Assembly (NCBI GenBank): GCA_006176705.1
Contig: QRFJ01000750.1
Coordinates: forward strand, 594,746-658,745
Direction of reading: 5' to 3'
DNA: 64,000 nt
Source: Cocos nucifera
Lineage: Eukaryota > Streptophyta > Magnoliopsida > Arecales > Arecaceae
In this document: positions 33,370 through 46,000 of the stretch, piece after piece
Position numbering within the stretch: position 1 is the stretch's first letter
How the letters are laid out: the number at the start of each line of letters is the position of its first letter
Program-made: the position numbers and the translations under genes
Notes under the pieces: generated by a model
Databases searched by the model: none
What the model saw: only the letters and a program-made list of their open reading frames with translations
Told to the model about the DNA's origin: nothing

Positions 33370-34464
33370 ATGGCAGCTGAAGATCCTAACGACATCAATT
33401 TAAGATTGGATATGATGATCGAGGGACAGCATGAAGCTATTCAAGCAACATATCATCCATTAAATGATTACATCACATCATCTATAGCCAATGTAGCTTC
33501 GAGCATTAGAAGACCGCCTATGCGAGCAAACAACTTTGAAATAAAATCGATGATGATCTAGATGATTCAATCAACTGTCCAATTCAGTGGACACGTACAT
33601 GATGATCTAAATGCCCATATTTCTAATTTTCTTAAACTTTATGATACTTTTAAAATTAATGGGGTATCAGATGATGCTATTAGATTAAGGTTATTTTCTT
33701 TTTTTTTATGGAATAAAGCTAAAAGTTGGCTTCATTCTCTTCCTACAGGTTCTATCATAACTTGGGATGTCCTAGCCCAAAAATTCTTAGCCAAGTACTT
33801 TCCACCTTCCAAGACTACCAAGATGTGCAACGATATCACTTCTTTTGTGCAGATGGATATGGAGACATTATATGAGGCTTGGGAGCATTTCAAGAAACTA
33901 CTAAGGAGATGTCCATATCATCAACTATCCGTATGACTTTAGGTACAAACTTTCTATAATGGTTTATCTCCTATTAATCATTCTATGATTGATGCAGCAG
34001 AAGGAGGAACCATTAACCAAAAAATGGAGGAAGAAGCCTTTGATTTGATTGATGAGATGGCATCAAATAGCTATCAGTGAAAAACATAATGCATGATGCT
34101 GAAAAGACCAGCAGCTGTGCAGAAAGTAGATTGCGTGCCAACCTTAATAGCTGAAATTACAGCCCTTAGAACCGAAGTCAACAACTTAAAGGGAACGGCT
34201 ATGCATGTTCAGAGCATCATTTATGATTTGTGTGGAGGAGGACATGATACAAGCAACTGCCGGATAGGTAATCATTTTGCTAAAGCAACTGATACGGCTA
34301 ATTATGTTGGTAATTTTTCAGGCTATAATAAAATAATTTCTACTCCAACACACAATCAAGGATGGAGGCAGTATCCAAAATTCTCATGGAGCAATCAAAA
34401 TGCAGCACAACAGCCACCCCTGGGGTTCCAAGTATCTGAAAAGAAGTCCAACATGGGGAGCTGA
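33370..34464 (+). pseudogene. gag: G1 gag
   Basis: Capsid gene in one frame from MAAEDPNDINLRLDMM (33370), with a TAG at 33559-33561, a TGA at 33934-33936 and two more stops near 34080. Conserved Athila-type features are NNFEIKSMMI, VHDDLNAHISNFLKL, the retrotransposon gag core with LRLFSFFLWNKAKSWL (about 33688) and FLAKYFPP. The zinc knuckle near 34230-34262 has Tyr in place of the first Cys (YDLCGGGHDTSNC). The start may lie slightly upstream, as the usual gag leader is short here. Confidence 0.8.
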
Positions 34465-34550
34465 TGGTCAAATTCATGCAAAACTAAGAAACAACTATAA
34501 AAAATTTAGAAGCCAAGCTTAGGCAGGACCAAGCAGCAGCAATTCAAAAC

Positions 34551-35905
34551 TTGGAGATGCAAATAGGTCAAATGGCTAAGATAATCTCTAAGAGACCTCA
34601 AGGATCCTTGCCTAGCAACATGGAGACCAATCCAAGGGAACAAGTCAATACTATCATCCTAAGAAGTGGTAAAAAGCTGAAGGAGCCACATCAGAAGAAA
34701 GAGACTGAAGAGAGCCAACTACAAATAAGGAACCATCAACTAAAATTCATTAGTTACCAAAACAACCAGCAGATGGATGGTCTCCAAGTATACAGTTTGC
34801 CAATCCAAATATGAAGCCCTACGTGCCACCACTACTATTTCCAGAGAGACAAATACAGCATCTAGATAAGAAATTTTTTAATTTTTTTAAAATTTTAAAG
34901 AATTTATATATTAATATTCCTTTTGTAGATGTTATCACTCAAATGCCTAGTTATGCCAAGTTTCTCAAAAAAGATCTAATAAATAAGAAAAAGCTAAAGA
35001 AGCATGAGAGAATAAATTTGAATGAAGAATGCTCAGCAATACTTCAAAATAAATTACCACAGAAGCTAAAAGATCCAGAGAGTTTTACTATCCCTTGCAT
35101 TATTGGTGATTGTAGTTTTGATAAAATTTTATGTGATTCAGGTGCAAGTATTAATCTCATATTTTTTTCTATTTTTAGAAAATTGGGTCTAGGAGAACCG
35201 AAACCTACCACTATTATTCTTCAATTAGCCGATAGATCCATCAAATATCCTAGAGGTATAGTGGAGGATGTCTTAGTAAAGATAAATAAGTTTATTTTTC
35301 CTATTGATTTTATTGTTCTTGATATGAAAGAAGATTATGATGTACCCCTTATCTTAGGAAGACCCTTTTTAGCTATTGGAAGAGCTTTAATAGATATTCA
35401 ACAAAAAAAATTAATTCTTAGAATCCAAGATGAACAAGTTACTTTTAATGTTTTCAAAGTTATTAAACATTCCAATGATAATCAAACTAGTTTTTGTATA
35501 GATGATATTGATAATTTAGTACATGAGTATTTTCTAGAAAATAGGTTTGAGGATCCTATTGATGCTTGCATTGTCCAATCACAAGGGAATTCAGCTAAAG
35601 ATGAAAGACAAACAGAATGCATAAAATTGTTAAAGATCAGACCATATATTCTACGCATATACAGACCACGATTTGAAGAATTAGAAAGATCATCCACTCC
35701 TCTTCCAAAGACATCAATTGAAGAGCCACCTACTCTTGAACTTAAACCCTTTTCTTCTCATTTAAAATATATTTTCTTGGAAGGCTCCTCGCACTTACCT
35801 ATTATTATTTCTTCTTCTTTGATAGATTTAATGGAAGAAAAGTTGTTAAGAGTGCTAAAGAAACATAAAAAGGCATTTGGATGGACCATAGCAGATATCA
35901 AATGA
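34551..35905 (+). pseudogene. pol: G1 gag-pol linker and aspartic protease
   Basis: Two frames. The first, 34551-34814, holds the linker (REQVNTIILRSGKKL). The second, 34811-35905, is open for 364 codons and holds the protease: NIPFVDVITQMPSYAKFLK, ECSAILQNKLPQKLKDP, the catalytic CDSGASINLI (about 35132-35161) and VPLILGRPFLAIGRALID (about 35344-35397). It ends at a TGA (35903-35905) immediately before the RT, in the same frame. The long open frame with an intact DSG motif makes this the best-preserved coding stretch in the window. Confidence 0.88.
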
Positions 35906-36700
35906 ATTAATCCCTTAATTTATATGCACAAAATTCTTATGGAGGATAACTATGAGCCTACAGTCTAACCCCAAAGAAGACTCAACCCTGAGATGCAAGA
36001 AGTGGTCAAAAAGGAGGTAATCAAGCTACTGGATGCAGGTATTATTTATCCTATCTCCGATAGTTTATGGGTGAGTCCTATTCAATTAGTTCCTAAGAAA
36101 GGTGGGATTATTATAGTTCAAAATGATAATAATAAATTAATTCCTACTAGGACTATTACTGGATGGAGAGTATGTATGGATTATAAAAAATTAAATGATG
36201 CAACTAGAAAAGATCATTATCCTCTTCCATTCATTGATCAGATGTTAGAGAGGTTAGCTGGACATGATTTTTACTACTTTCTAGATGGATATTCTGGTTA
36301 TAATCGAATTGCCATAGGACCTGAGGATCAAGAGAAAACTACTTTTACATGTCCTTATGGTACATTTGCTTTTAGAAGAATGCTGTTTGGTTTATATAAT
36401 GCACCAGCTACTTTTCAATGATGCATGATGGCTATTTTTTATGATATAATTAAAAAAAATTTTGAAATATTTATGGATGATTTTTTTATCTTTGGATCCA
36501 TATTTGATAAATGCTTGCATAACTTATCTCTTATTTTACAAAGATGTGAGGATACTAATCTTATCTTAAATTGAAAGAAGTATCATTTGATGGTAGAAGA
36601 AGGTATAGTATTAGGCCACAAGATTTCATGTAAAGGTATTGAAGTGGATAGAGCTAAGCTTGAGATAATCGAAAAGTTATCCATACCGACCTCAGTTAAG
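35906..36700 (+). pseudogene. pol: G1 reverse transcriptase
   Basis: Continues in the protease frame. After a TAA at 35966-35968 it is open from 35993 to 36421 with LVPKKGG, GWRVCMDYKKLNDATRKDHY, FLDGYSGYNRIAI and YGTFAFRRMLFGLYNAPATFQ. A TGA (36419-36421) stands where Arg is usual. The active-site motif FMDD is at about 36471-36482. Another TGA at 36572-36574 stands where Trp is usual. From 36587 the frame is open again through the connection domain (GIEVDRAKLEIIEKL, RSFLGHAEFYHQFIKDFS). Catalytic residues are present; only point stops break it. Confidence 0.9.
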
Positions 36701-37300
36701 ACTATTAGGAGCTTTTTGGGGCATGCTGAATTTTACCATCAATTTATAAAGGACTTCTCTGTAATTTCTAAACCTCTATCTAAATTATTATGTAAAGATG
36801 TCTCTTTTCATTTTTCTAATGAGTGTTTGCAGGCATTCAACACCCTCAAGGAGAAGCTTGTCACGGTACCTATTGTGGTAGCACTAGATTTGTCCCTACC
36901 TTTTGAGTTGATGTGTGATGCTAGTGACACAGCCATAGGAGCAGTACTTGGTCAAATAAAGGATAAGATTTTTCAAACTATATACTATGCTAGCCGCACT
37001 TTGACTGAAGCCCAACAAAAATATGCAATCATAGAGAAGGAGCTTCTGACAGTGGTATTTGCATTAGATAAATTTCATTCTTATCTTATTTTATCTAAAA
37101 TTATTATATACACCGACCATGCAGTCCTAAAGTATCTCCTTACCAAGAAAGATGCAAAATCTAGATTGATCAGATGGATTCTTTTGCTACAAGAGTATGA
37201 TTTGGAGATTAAGAACAAGAAGGGCACAGAGAATTTAGTTGCTGACCACCTTTCTAGATTGAAAAACATCATAGAGAAGGAATTAGATATTTGCCCTATC
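36700..37300 (+). pseudogene. pol: G1 RNase H
   Basis: RNase H domain in the open frame 36587-37792. Landmarks are LPFELMCDASDTAIGAVLGQ (first catalytic Asp, about 36897-36956), YYASRTLTEAQQKYAIIEKELLTVVFAL (catalytic Glu, about 36984), IYTDHAVLKYLL (about 37107) and the end motif GTENLVADHLSRL (about 37226-37264). No stop lies inside this domain. Confidence 0.9.
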
Positions 37301-38637
37301 AAGGAGGAATTTTCAGATGAGCACCTTTATGCTATATCAGGTAGAACGTTTTCATGGTATGCTGATATTATTAACTATCTGATTGATAAGGTTCTTCCAT
37401 TTGGTCTTTCTTTTCAACAAAAGAAGAGATTCTTATCTATTGTTAAATATTATTTTTGGGATAAACCCTTCTTGTATAAGTGTTGTGCAGATCAGGTCAT
37501 TAGAAGATGCATTCTGGAGGAAGAAATGGAAAAAATACTGCAACATCATCATGACCGAAAGGTAGGAGGACATTTCGGCCCAATTAGAATAGCTTATAAG
37601 GTTCTTCAATCAGGTTTTTATTGGCCCTATTTATTTAAAGATGCTCATACTTATGTCTCTTCATGTGACCGCTGTCAAAGAATTGGAAATCTCTCTAGGA
37701 GACATGAAATCCCTTTAAACAATATTTTTGTATGTGAAATTTTTGATGTTTGGGGTATTAATTTCATGGGATCTTTTCTAGTTCTTTTTTAAATCAATAT
37801 ATACTTGTGGCTATAGATTATGTTTCAAAATAGGTAGAAGCAGCACCTTTTTCAACTAATGATGCTAAGGTAGTTGTCAAATTTTTGAAAAAGTATATTT
37901 TTATACATTTTGGCACTCCTAGAGCAATCATTAGTGATGGAGGTAAACACTTTTATAATAAATAATTTAAAAATCTATTAAGCAAATATGGTGTCACTCA
38001 TAAAATAGCTACCCCATATCATCCATAAACTAGTGGTCAAGTAGAGGTGTCTAATAGAGAATTAAAAAAAATTTTAGAAAAGACTATAAGTGCATCTAGG
38101 AAAGACTGATCATTAAAATTAGATGATGCATTGTGGGCATATAGGACTGCATATAAAACACCTATTGGTATGTCCCCATATAGGCTACCTTTTGGAAAAG
38201 CATGCCACCTCCATATTGAGCTAGAACATAAAGCATATTGGACCATGAAAATTCTTAACTTTGATGTACAAGATGCAAGAAAGAATAGGTTGATGCAAAT
38301 GAATGAGATGGACGAATTTCACCACCATGCCTATGAGAATGCCAGGATCTACAAAGAACGTACTAAGAAATGGCATGATAACCATATTGTAAAAAGAGAA
38401 TTTCATGAGGGATAGCAAGTTCTCTTGTATAGTTCATGGCTACATTTATTTTCAGAAAAGCTAAAATCAAGATGGACAGGTCTCTATACAATTACTAAGG
38501 TATTTCCATATGGAGTAGTAGAGATCTTTGACAAATCAAAAGATACCTTCAAGATAAACGGTCACAGACTAAAAAATTACATTGATGAAAGTTTTGAGAA
38601 GGAGAAGGAAGCATTTCAATTACAAGATCCAATCTAG
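37300..38637 (+). pseudogene. pol: G1 integrase
   Basis: Gypsy DDE integrase. The HHCC zinc finger is at about 37549-37683 (HHDRKVGGHFGP, then CDRCQRIG). A frameshift near 37785 leads to the catalytic core: VAIDYVSK then a TAG where Trp is usual, AIISDGGKHF (about 37926), and a segment with GQVEVSNRELKKIL (about 38036). The C-terminal part is open from 38131 to 38637 (LWAYRTAYKTPIGMSPYRL, with one TAG at 38413). No chromodomain is visible. All three acidic residues can be seen, but stops break the frame. Confidence 0.88.
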
Positions 38638-39730
38638 CATCTTAAAAAAGTCAAGCTAAAGACTATAAATCAGAACTTACTAGATAGGTTGTTTCTTTTC
38701 TTTTTAGTTTTGATCATTTTCTTCTTTTATTTTTTAGTAATTTATTATTGCTCTTTTACTGCTTTGATATGTATTTTTAATTGCAGAGAAAAATCAATGA
38801 GAGCTCAAGCCAAATTTCAAAGCTTCAAAGAACTGGACTGAACCAAATCAAGTATATTTTTTTCTATTCTTTATTACACCTTTACTTTTTCTTTCTCCTT
38901 TGAGATAGTGTAGAATAAGTTGGGGGATAAAAAAAAAGAAATTTTTTTTTTTAAATCATGTGTCAAGAAGAAAATCTTGAGCAAGATAGACTACACAAGT
39001 GATAAAAGATAGAAGTATCTGCTAATGAATGTAACGAGTTAAAGAAGTAAATTAGTTGATCAGACTTTTAGTAGCCTACTTAGGTCATCAAAAGACTACT
39101 AGCACTTCTAATTGTACATGCACACTAACAAGGCAAAGTAGGTATTGATTATAAGACCAACTAAGAATTCAATTATCACTAAAAGTTGGTAATTAATATA
39201 CATTCTAATCAAAGAAACTTGAATTTAAGGAAAAAGCTATCTACCTAAAAATAAAGTGCAAAAGATAGAGTATATGTGGATTGCCCAAAGCCTAGTAACT
39301 GGGTCTCTGCACCTAGGTCAAGTATGAAAATTCATGTAAAATGGTGGAGGAAAAATCAGGATGCTCAGCATAGAAAAAAAAAATGAGGTAGTGTGAAAGC
39401 TACCTTAATTCATGAGTATAAAATTGGGAATGTATAGAAAATTAACCAAAATAGGTGATAAGAGAGGATACTTTTGTCCTTTAAATTAACACTAAAATGC
39501 TATGTTAGTCATCATGAACACAAGTGCTATAGATCTTTGATGTACTCTAAGAAAGTTTTTAATTGTACGGACTACAAAATTTACTTCTGAAGCTCAATGT
39601 TTAGTTAGTGGTATTTTCTAAACTTTTTAACCTTTAACTCTAGATTTATATTTTTGATGGATGATCTTATTAAAGCATGGTATTAAATAAAGCATTGCTA
39701 AGGGACTAGCAATGACTAAGTTGGAGGGTG
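38638..39730. other. G1 non-coding 3' region
   Basis: About 1.1 kb without ORFs between integrase and the 3' LTR. A purine-rich stretch with TTGGGGGATAAAAAAAAAG lies at about 38920-38938. TTGGAGGGTG at 39721-39730 directly before the LTR is the presumed polypurine tract. Athila elements often carry an env-like ORF here; none is seen. Confidence 0.7.
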
Positions 39731-41594
39731 TAATAAGTGGTAAAAATACACTAATAAAAATATTAAATTATAAAATAAATTAACTTATTTTTAAGAAATT
39801 GATACTTTATTAATCCTATGTAGAAAGAAGGCCATCAATATGAAGATCTTATTTTTCTGGATTAGATGAAATAAATTTCAAGCAAAACAGACTTCAAATG
39901 AGTCTAAAATTGAATTTTTTTAAAAAAAAATCGATCGGTCTGGTTCAAACTGGCTCAGAAAAATTGGCTTAGCAGACCGCCTGGCCCGACCATGCTCAGA
40001 CTGACTGCCCACTAATGCCCGGCTTATGCCATGCTAACATCAGGATTTTTTATGGTGCACGGTGGACCGCTACAGCAACCAGGTGAGGGCATTTTGGGGA
40101 TTTCATGGGAATGAGCGCACTCTGATTGACTGAAGGAAGCGGCGGTCCATGTAATGCCAGACTCGCGCATGGTCTACAGAGGGTATTCTGAAAATTTTGC
40201 TTGATTCGATGGATGCTGTTCACTGGGATTTGATCGAATGGCGGGAATCTGAGCACTGACGAATGGCGGATGCAGCTCTCGGTCGAGATCCAACGATGGA
40301 GACACGTTACCGATTTTAAACTAAGAATCAAAGACTTCTTTGGGCATGATCTGATGACCTAGATTCGATCTTCAAGGCTGATCCAATGGTCCAAATTAAT
40401 TTCGACTTGATTTGGGTTTTTAAAATGATTTTTGAGTGGTTTTTGGTCCATTTGATCGACATCCAACGATCAGAATTGATCCAGAGCTCTTTTTGAGTTA
40501 TTTTGAAAGTTTTAAACTCGATTTCAATGGAATTTTGACCCAAGACCATCCGGATTAGCCTATTTAAAGGCCTGCTACCTACTGTTGTCGGGAGAGGAGG
40601 CAGAGAGAAAAAGAGAGAGTTGAAAATAAAGAAAAAATATGGAGAAATAGAGAGAATAGAGAAAGAGAGAGGGGCTTAGGGAGAGAAGAGAAAGACTTTT
40701 TTTTTGTTATTTTTCTTTCCTCTTCTTTTCTTTTTTTGAAGGTCGGTAAACAAAGCAATTTTCTTCTTCATCGAGTTCTCCACACTAAGAGCAACGGATA
40801 ACCAATTTCAGCGAATAAACAATCTAATTTCTTTATGCTTTTTATTGTATTTGCTATTTTTGAACTTGTTCTCGTGAACTAAATTTCTTTTACTAAGGCT
40901 AAGATGTAGCCGCTCTTTTGATGTAATATTCAATATGATTTATTTTTAATTTTAAATTTTATTCATAAGAAGTATATAAATCTGATCTTAATACTTTTAG
41001 ATTATTGACCATCTTCTAATTGATCTAATGAACATAGATGATATGGACCAAGTACATCTATGTTATTGCTTCTTGATTATATACCTTGTATTATGAATCA
41101 AATTAGAATTCATATGTATGCAGGAATTTTAGTACACTTTGGATGCAGCGTATTTTAATTAGAGGGTTTCACAAAACTTAATACATCGATATTTATTTAA
41201 ATTACACCTAAACCAAAGGGTAATTAATAAATATTGATAGTTTTGCTATACTTGGATCAAAGGATAGTGAATAAACTAGGAGACTCCACTATCACATAAA
41301 ATAAAATTAATCTAATAACCTAAATATTGTATTGACTGAGTTGGTAAATTGATTGCCTTAGTAACCTATTGCTATTAAGTTTAAAACCCTAATAATTACA
41401 CTCTCTCTATTTTCTTATAATTTTGTAATTACTTTTTTATTTTTTTAATTCTCATAAATCGATCTTCTAAATAAAGCATAAGAAAGAGCTTTTCATTACT
41501 TATTTTTCAATCCTCTAGGGACGATACTCTAATCACTTACTTTATTACTTGATCGACTAGTGCACTTACCATAGCTATAGATTAGCACGCATCA
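39731..41594 (+). repeat. G1 3' LTR
   Basis: Starts TAATAAGTGG (TG to TA) and ends GCATCA before the GCGGT duplication. TATTTAAA lies at 40561-40568. It differs from the 5' LTR by scattered, mostly transition changes. Confidence 0.92.
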
Positions 41595-41599
41595 GCGGT
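41595..41599. repeat. Target site duplication of G1, right copy (GCGGT)
   Basis: Identical to 31287-31291. Confidence 0.92.
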
Positions 41600-42930
41600 C
41601 GTGAGAGAGGCAGGGCTAGGGTGGCAGGCTCGAGGCCTTGGCATAAGAGGCGCTGATGGGGTAGGGGCAGCTGCTGGAGAGGTAGGGTCGAGGTGGTGGG
41701 CTTGAGGTTATGGCGTAGGAGGCACCGATGGGGTATGGGAGGTCACCGGAGAGGCGGGGCCAGGGCGGTTGGCTTAGGGCCGCACCGTAGGAGGTGGCAG
41801 TGGGTTCACGGCAGCCATGGGAGAGGCAACAACTAGCTTGAGGTCATGGTACAGGAGGCACCGACGGGGTTGGGGCGGCCATGGGAGAGGCAGGGCCGAG
41901 GCAGTTGGCTCAGGGCCGTAGAGCAAGAGACGCTGATAGGGTCAGGGCGGCCATAGGTGAGGTGAGGCTGGGGTTGCAAGATCGAGGCGACCTCGAGGGA
42001 GGCAGGGCCGGTGCTGTGGGGTTGGGGTAGCCATGTAGGAGTACTGGCAGGCTCGAACGAAGAGGGGTCGGGATGGTAGGCTCGGGGCCATGGTGTAGGA
42101 GGCGCCAGTAGGGTCGGATCGTCGGGAAGGAGGATGCATGAGGAGTGGGGAATGTCAAAAAGGACGTGCAGGGATCAAAGAAGGTGCGAAAAATTATTTT
42201 CACTTGAAATATATTTTTCCATCAATGGGGCAGGAAAGACTTATAGGCGGACTATTATTGATGGCAAAACTATCATTGATAATACGTTCGGCAAAATCAA
42301 AAATTCTGTGCCAGAATTATTAGCGACAATAACTTCCATTGCTAATAACAAAATATCATAACTAATAATATTAATTTTTTTAAATATTAAATTTTAATAT
42401 TAATGTTTTGAAAAAATTTAACTATTATCGATGGCAAGCAACCATCGGTAATACGGTCAAAAAAAATATCAGCGATGTATTGCTAATACAAAAATACCAT
42501 CGCTAATAATATTAAATTTTTAAAAATATTTAGTTTTAATTTTTAAAATAATATTTTTTTAAAATTATTAGCGACTGTATGGTCTCGATCACTAAAGTCA
42601 TCACTAAATAATCATAATTTTTTTAAAATTATATTTTAATATTAATATTTTAGATTATTTTTTGGATGTTTAAAATTTAATATTAGATTTTATTAAATTT
42701 TTAAACTTAATTAATTTATTAATCAAGTGCTAATTAATTTAAAATAGATTTGATTTAATTAGACTTGACTTAATTTGAGGCTAATTGGATTTTAATATTC
42801 TAAATAGGAGTTGAATTTAAAGTCTAATTGAATTAGACTTGACAGAATTTCGAATTGAATTCGAATGAAATCTAAATTTAAAATTATTTTTTTAAATTAA
42901 TTTAAATCAAATCAAATTTAATTATCTGGC
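41600..42930 (-). mobile_element. F2 CACTA-like element, part right of G1
   Basis: A G-rich block (41600-42175), then AT-rich subterminal-type repeats (TTATTAGCGATGG and inverse forms, 42230-42610), then part of the family's tandem repeat (42690-42930). On the minus strand this order and sequence match the right-hand part of F1 (44690-46080). Short ORFs in the G-rich block are compositional. No transposase is seen, so the element is non-autonomous. Confidence 0.65.
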
Positions 42931-43092
42931 AGATTGGATTGAAACTAATGTTGTGGGAGGTGGAGAACTTTTTAGTCCCCCAAGCAAATCGATTATGGGT
43001 CAAGAGATTACTCTTGCTTATATAAAGATGGGCTCTTCTCTCTTCCATGAGGCATCTTTTAAAGGATAAAATCATGCGGCTTGACAGCCAAA
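42931..43092. other. Unassigned spacer between F2 and F1
   Basis: A short stretch of mixed composition with TATATAAAG at 43019-43027 and CTCTTCTCTCTTCC just after. It could be a remnant of an LTR or promoter, but no gene follows; F1 begins 65 bp later. Confidence 0.35.
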
Positions 43093-46000
43093 CACTATAA
43101 GAATTTTGAATATTAGTGATGAAAATTTTTTTTATCATTAATAACGACTTTTTGCCATCACAATACTGACGAAAAGAACCACCGTCACTAATAATATTAG
43201 CAACAGCAACTTGATTATTAGCGATGGCAAATGCCATCCCTAAAAATATAAGTTTTTTAATATTTAAATATTAAAAAATTATTAGTGATGGTAAATTTGA
43301 TTTATTAGTGATGAAAGTCTTACCATCGCTTATAATAAACTATTAGTGATGGATTTTTTATTATTAGTGATGGTAGAAGTTATCTCTAAAATTATTTAAA
43401 TTTTTTAAAAATTTTATAATATTTAAACATAAAATAATTATTAGTGATGGCCTATTTGTTATTAGCAACTAAAATTTGCTCATCGCTAATAAATTTATTA
43501 AAAAATATTGATATAATTAAAAATAATTTTTTTAAAATATTATTAGTGATGAAATTAGTAAAAAAAATATTTTTCTATCATTGATAATTTAGAACACAAC
43601 TCGGGTCCAATTCGAATCCAATTCGAATTCAAATCAAAATCCTGCCAAACCTAATTTAACTAGACTTTGAATCTAAGTTCTATTTAGATTATAAAATTTA
43701 ATTAATCTTAAATTAAGTTAAAATTAATATAATTTAATTTAATTTAAATTAATAAAATAAATTAGTTTTTAATTTAGATTTAATTCGAATCCAATTTGAA
43801 TCTGATTTGAATCTAATTCTTAATCCCATCAATCCTAATTCAATTAGGCTTTGAATCCAAGTTGTACTTAAATAGTAAAATCTAATTATCTTAAAATTAA
43901 GTCAAATCTAGTTAAATTTAATTTGATTTAAATTAATTAAGAAAAAATAATTTTTAATTTGGATTTGATTCGAATCCAATTTAAACTCGATTCGAATTCA
44001 ATTCAAAATTTTGTTAAACTTAATTCAATTAAACTTTAAATCCAAGTCCTAATTGGATTGTAAAATTCAATTAGCCTCAAATTAAATTAAACCCACTTAA
44101 ATTAAATTAAATTTAAATCAATTAGATTTAGATTCATGATTCCATTTGAATTTAATTCAAAATTCTATCAAACCTAATTTAATAAGGCTTTGAATCCAAG
44201 TCCTACATAGATTATAAAATTCAATTAGCCTTGAATTAAGTTAAGATCAAAAAAATAATTTTTAATTTAAATTCAATTCAAATCTAATTTAAATTTGATT
44301 CAAATCTAATTCAAAATTCTATCAAACCTAATTTAATTAAGCTTTGAATTCAAGTCCTATATGGATTATAAAATTTAATTAGTCTCAAATTAAGTCAAGA
44401 TTAATTTAATTTAATTTAATTTAATTTTTAAAAAATAATTTTTAATTTGGGTTCAGTTCAAATCCAATCTAAATTCGATTTGAATCTAATTCAAAAATCT
44501 ATCAATCCTAATTTAATTAGACTTTGAATCTAAGTCCTACTTAGATTGTAAAACTTAATTATCTTTAAATTAAGTCAAATTTAATTAAATATAATCTAAT
44601 TTAAATCAATTAGATAAAAATATTTTTTAATTTAAATCTAATTTAAAATTCTATCAAACTTAATTCAATTAGACTTTGAATCCAATTCCTAATTGGATTA
44701 TAAAACCTAATTATCCTTAATTAAGTCAAGTTTAATTAAATTTAATCTGATTTAAATCAAGTAGAACTTGATCCATAAATTAATTAAGCCTAAAATTTTA
44801 ATAAATTCTAATATTGATTTTTAGTCACCTAAAAAATGATCTAGGAGAAAAAATTTTATATTAAAATATAAAATAAAAAAATTATGATTATTAGTGATAG
44901 ATTTAGTGATGGAGATATTGCCATTGCTAAATAATTTAAAAAAATATATTTTAAAAAATTTTATAGTGATGTGATATAAATTATTATCGTAATGTTTAAT
45001 CATTGTATAATTTTTTCGTATAGTGATGAAAATATATTATAGAAATGATAATTGCCATCTCTAATAAGCTTTTTTGCCCTCGTTTTCTCCTATCTCCTAC
45101 CATGTGCCCTCATTTTCCCCCACACCCACCATCCACCATCCTCTTCATTTTTTACCCCCCTCCACGTTTTTATCCCCCATCTTGCCACCCCCTCTCTCCC
45201 ACCCTTCGTTCCCCCGCCATCCCCCCTCTCTCCCCCGTTGCCTCCCATAGCGATAGCCAAACCTACCTCATTGAACACTAGCCGTCTCCCACCTCCTCGA
45301 GCCCTTGGTCGTGTAAGCTGCCGGCCTCTTCCACCTCCCAAAACTCTTAGCTCCGCCTCTCTGCAGCTCGTCTACGAGCCCCTGGCTATCTAACCACACT
45401 CTCTTAGGCCATCTCACCACCTTCCCTCGGCTCACCTCGCCCCAGTCGCCTCCTCGAGCCCCTGCCTCTTCCCCTGACTACACCTAGCCCACCTCCGCCC
45501 GGCTACCTTCTCGAACCTTCAGCACCTCCCACCTCCTCTTCGGCTTGCCTTCCCCCGGCCCACCTCCCCTTGGCCCACCTCCCTCTGACGCGCTCTCCAC
45601 CTCTTTGCTACCCTACCTCTTTCCGCCGGCCGCCTCCCCTCTCTTCCTAGCCCGCCTCTCCATGACTCACTCTCTGGAGTGCGTGGCCTCCTTCCCTCAG
45701 CTATAACCAGCCCGCCTCCCCCGACTGCCTCCTCCGACCTTCAGCTGCCACTCACCTCATCCCGGCCTACCTCCCACTCCCCGCCACCCCTCTCTCCTTG
45801 GCCGTTTTCACCTCCCCTGACCTGCCTTCCCATGGCCTACCTCTCCATAGCCACCTCCCCGAGCCCTCAACCTCCTCCCCCTAACTACACCAGCGCCACC
45901 TCCCGCCGACTGCCCTCCAAGCTCTGGGCCGCCTTCCTAACTCCGACTACTCCTACCTTCTTGTCGCCTCCCACCTCCCCAAATCGCTTCAATCCCATGC

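Larger units (their letters stand above)
31292..41594 (+). mobile_element. G1: full-length Ty3/Gypsy element, Athila-like
   Basis: A 10.3-kb element with LTRs of 1871 and 1864 bp, a PBS complementary to tRNA-Asp, gag, protease, RT, RNase H and integrase in Gypsy order (integrase last), and a perfect GCGGT duplication. The gag (NNFEIK), the protease surroundings and the tRNA-Asp PBS fit the Athila/Tat (OTA) group, most likely Athila. Only about 1.1 kb without an ORF separates integrase from the 3' LTR. Pol carries several point nonsense codons but remains largely readable, so it looks better preserved than the Sirevirus-type pol genes here. Confidence 0.92.

Noticed and set aside
4061..36574. 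In-frame stops in gag and pol as programmed readthrough
   Set aside because: Stops are numerous, differ between elements and are accompanied by frameshifts and lost catalytic residues; decay explains them better.
43019..43027. TATATAAAG as a host gene promoter
   Set aside because: No ORF or gene-like sequence follows; the CACTA terminus of F1 begins 65 bp later.
45012..45025. TTTTTCGTATAGTG as the right CACTA terminus of F1
   Set aside because: It would give a neat 1.9-kb element from 43093, but the 3-bp flanks differ (AAA and ATG), and homology to F2 continues past it into the C-rich block, so it is more likely an internal subterminal motif. Not fully excluded.
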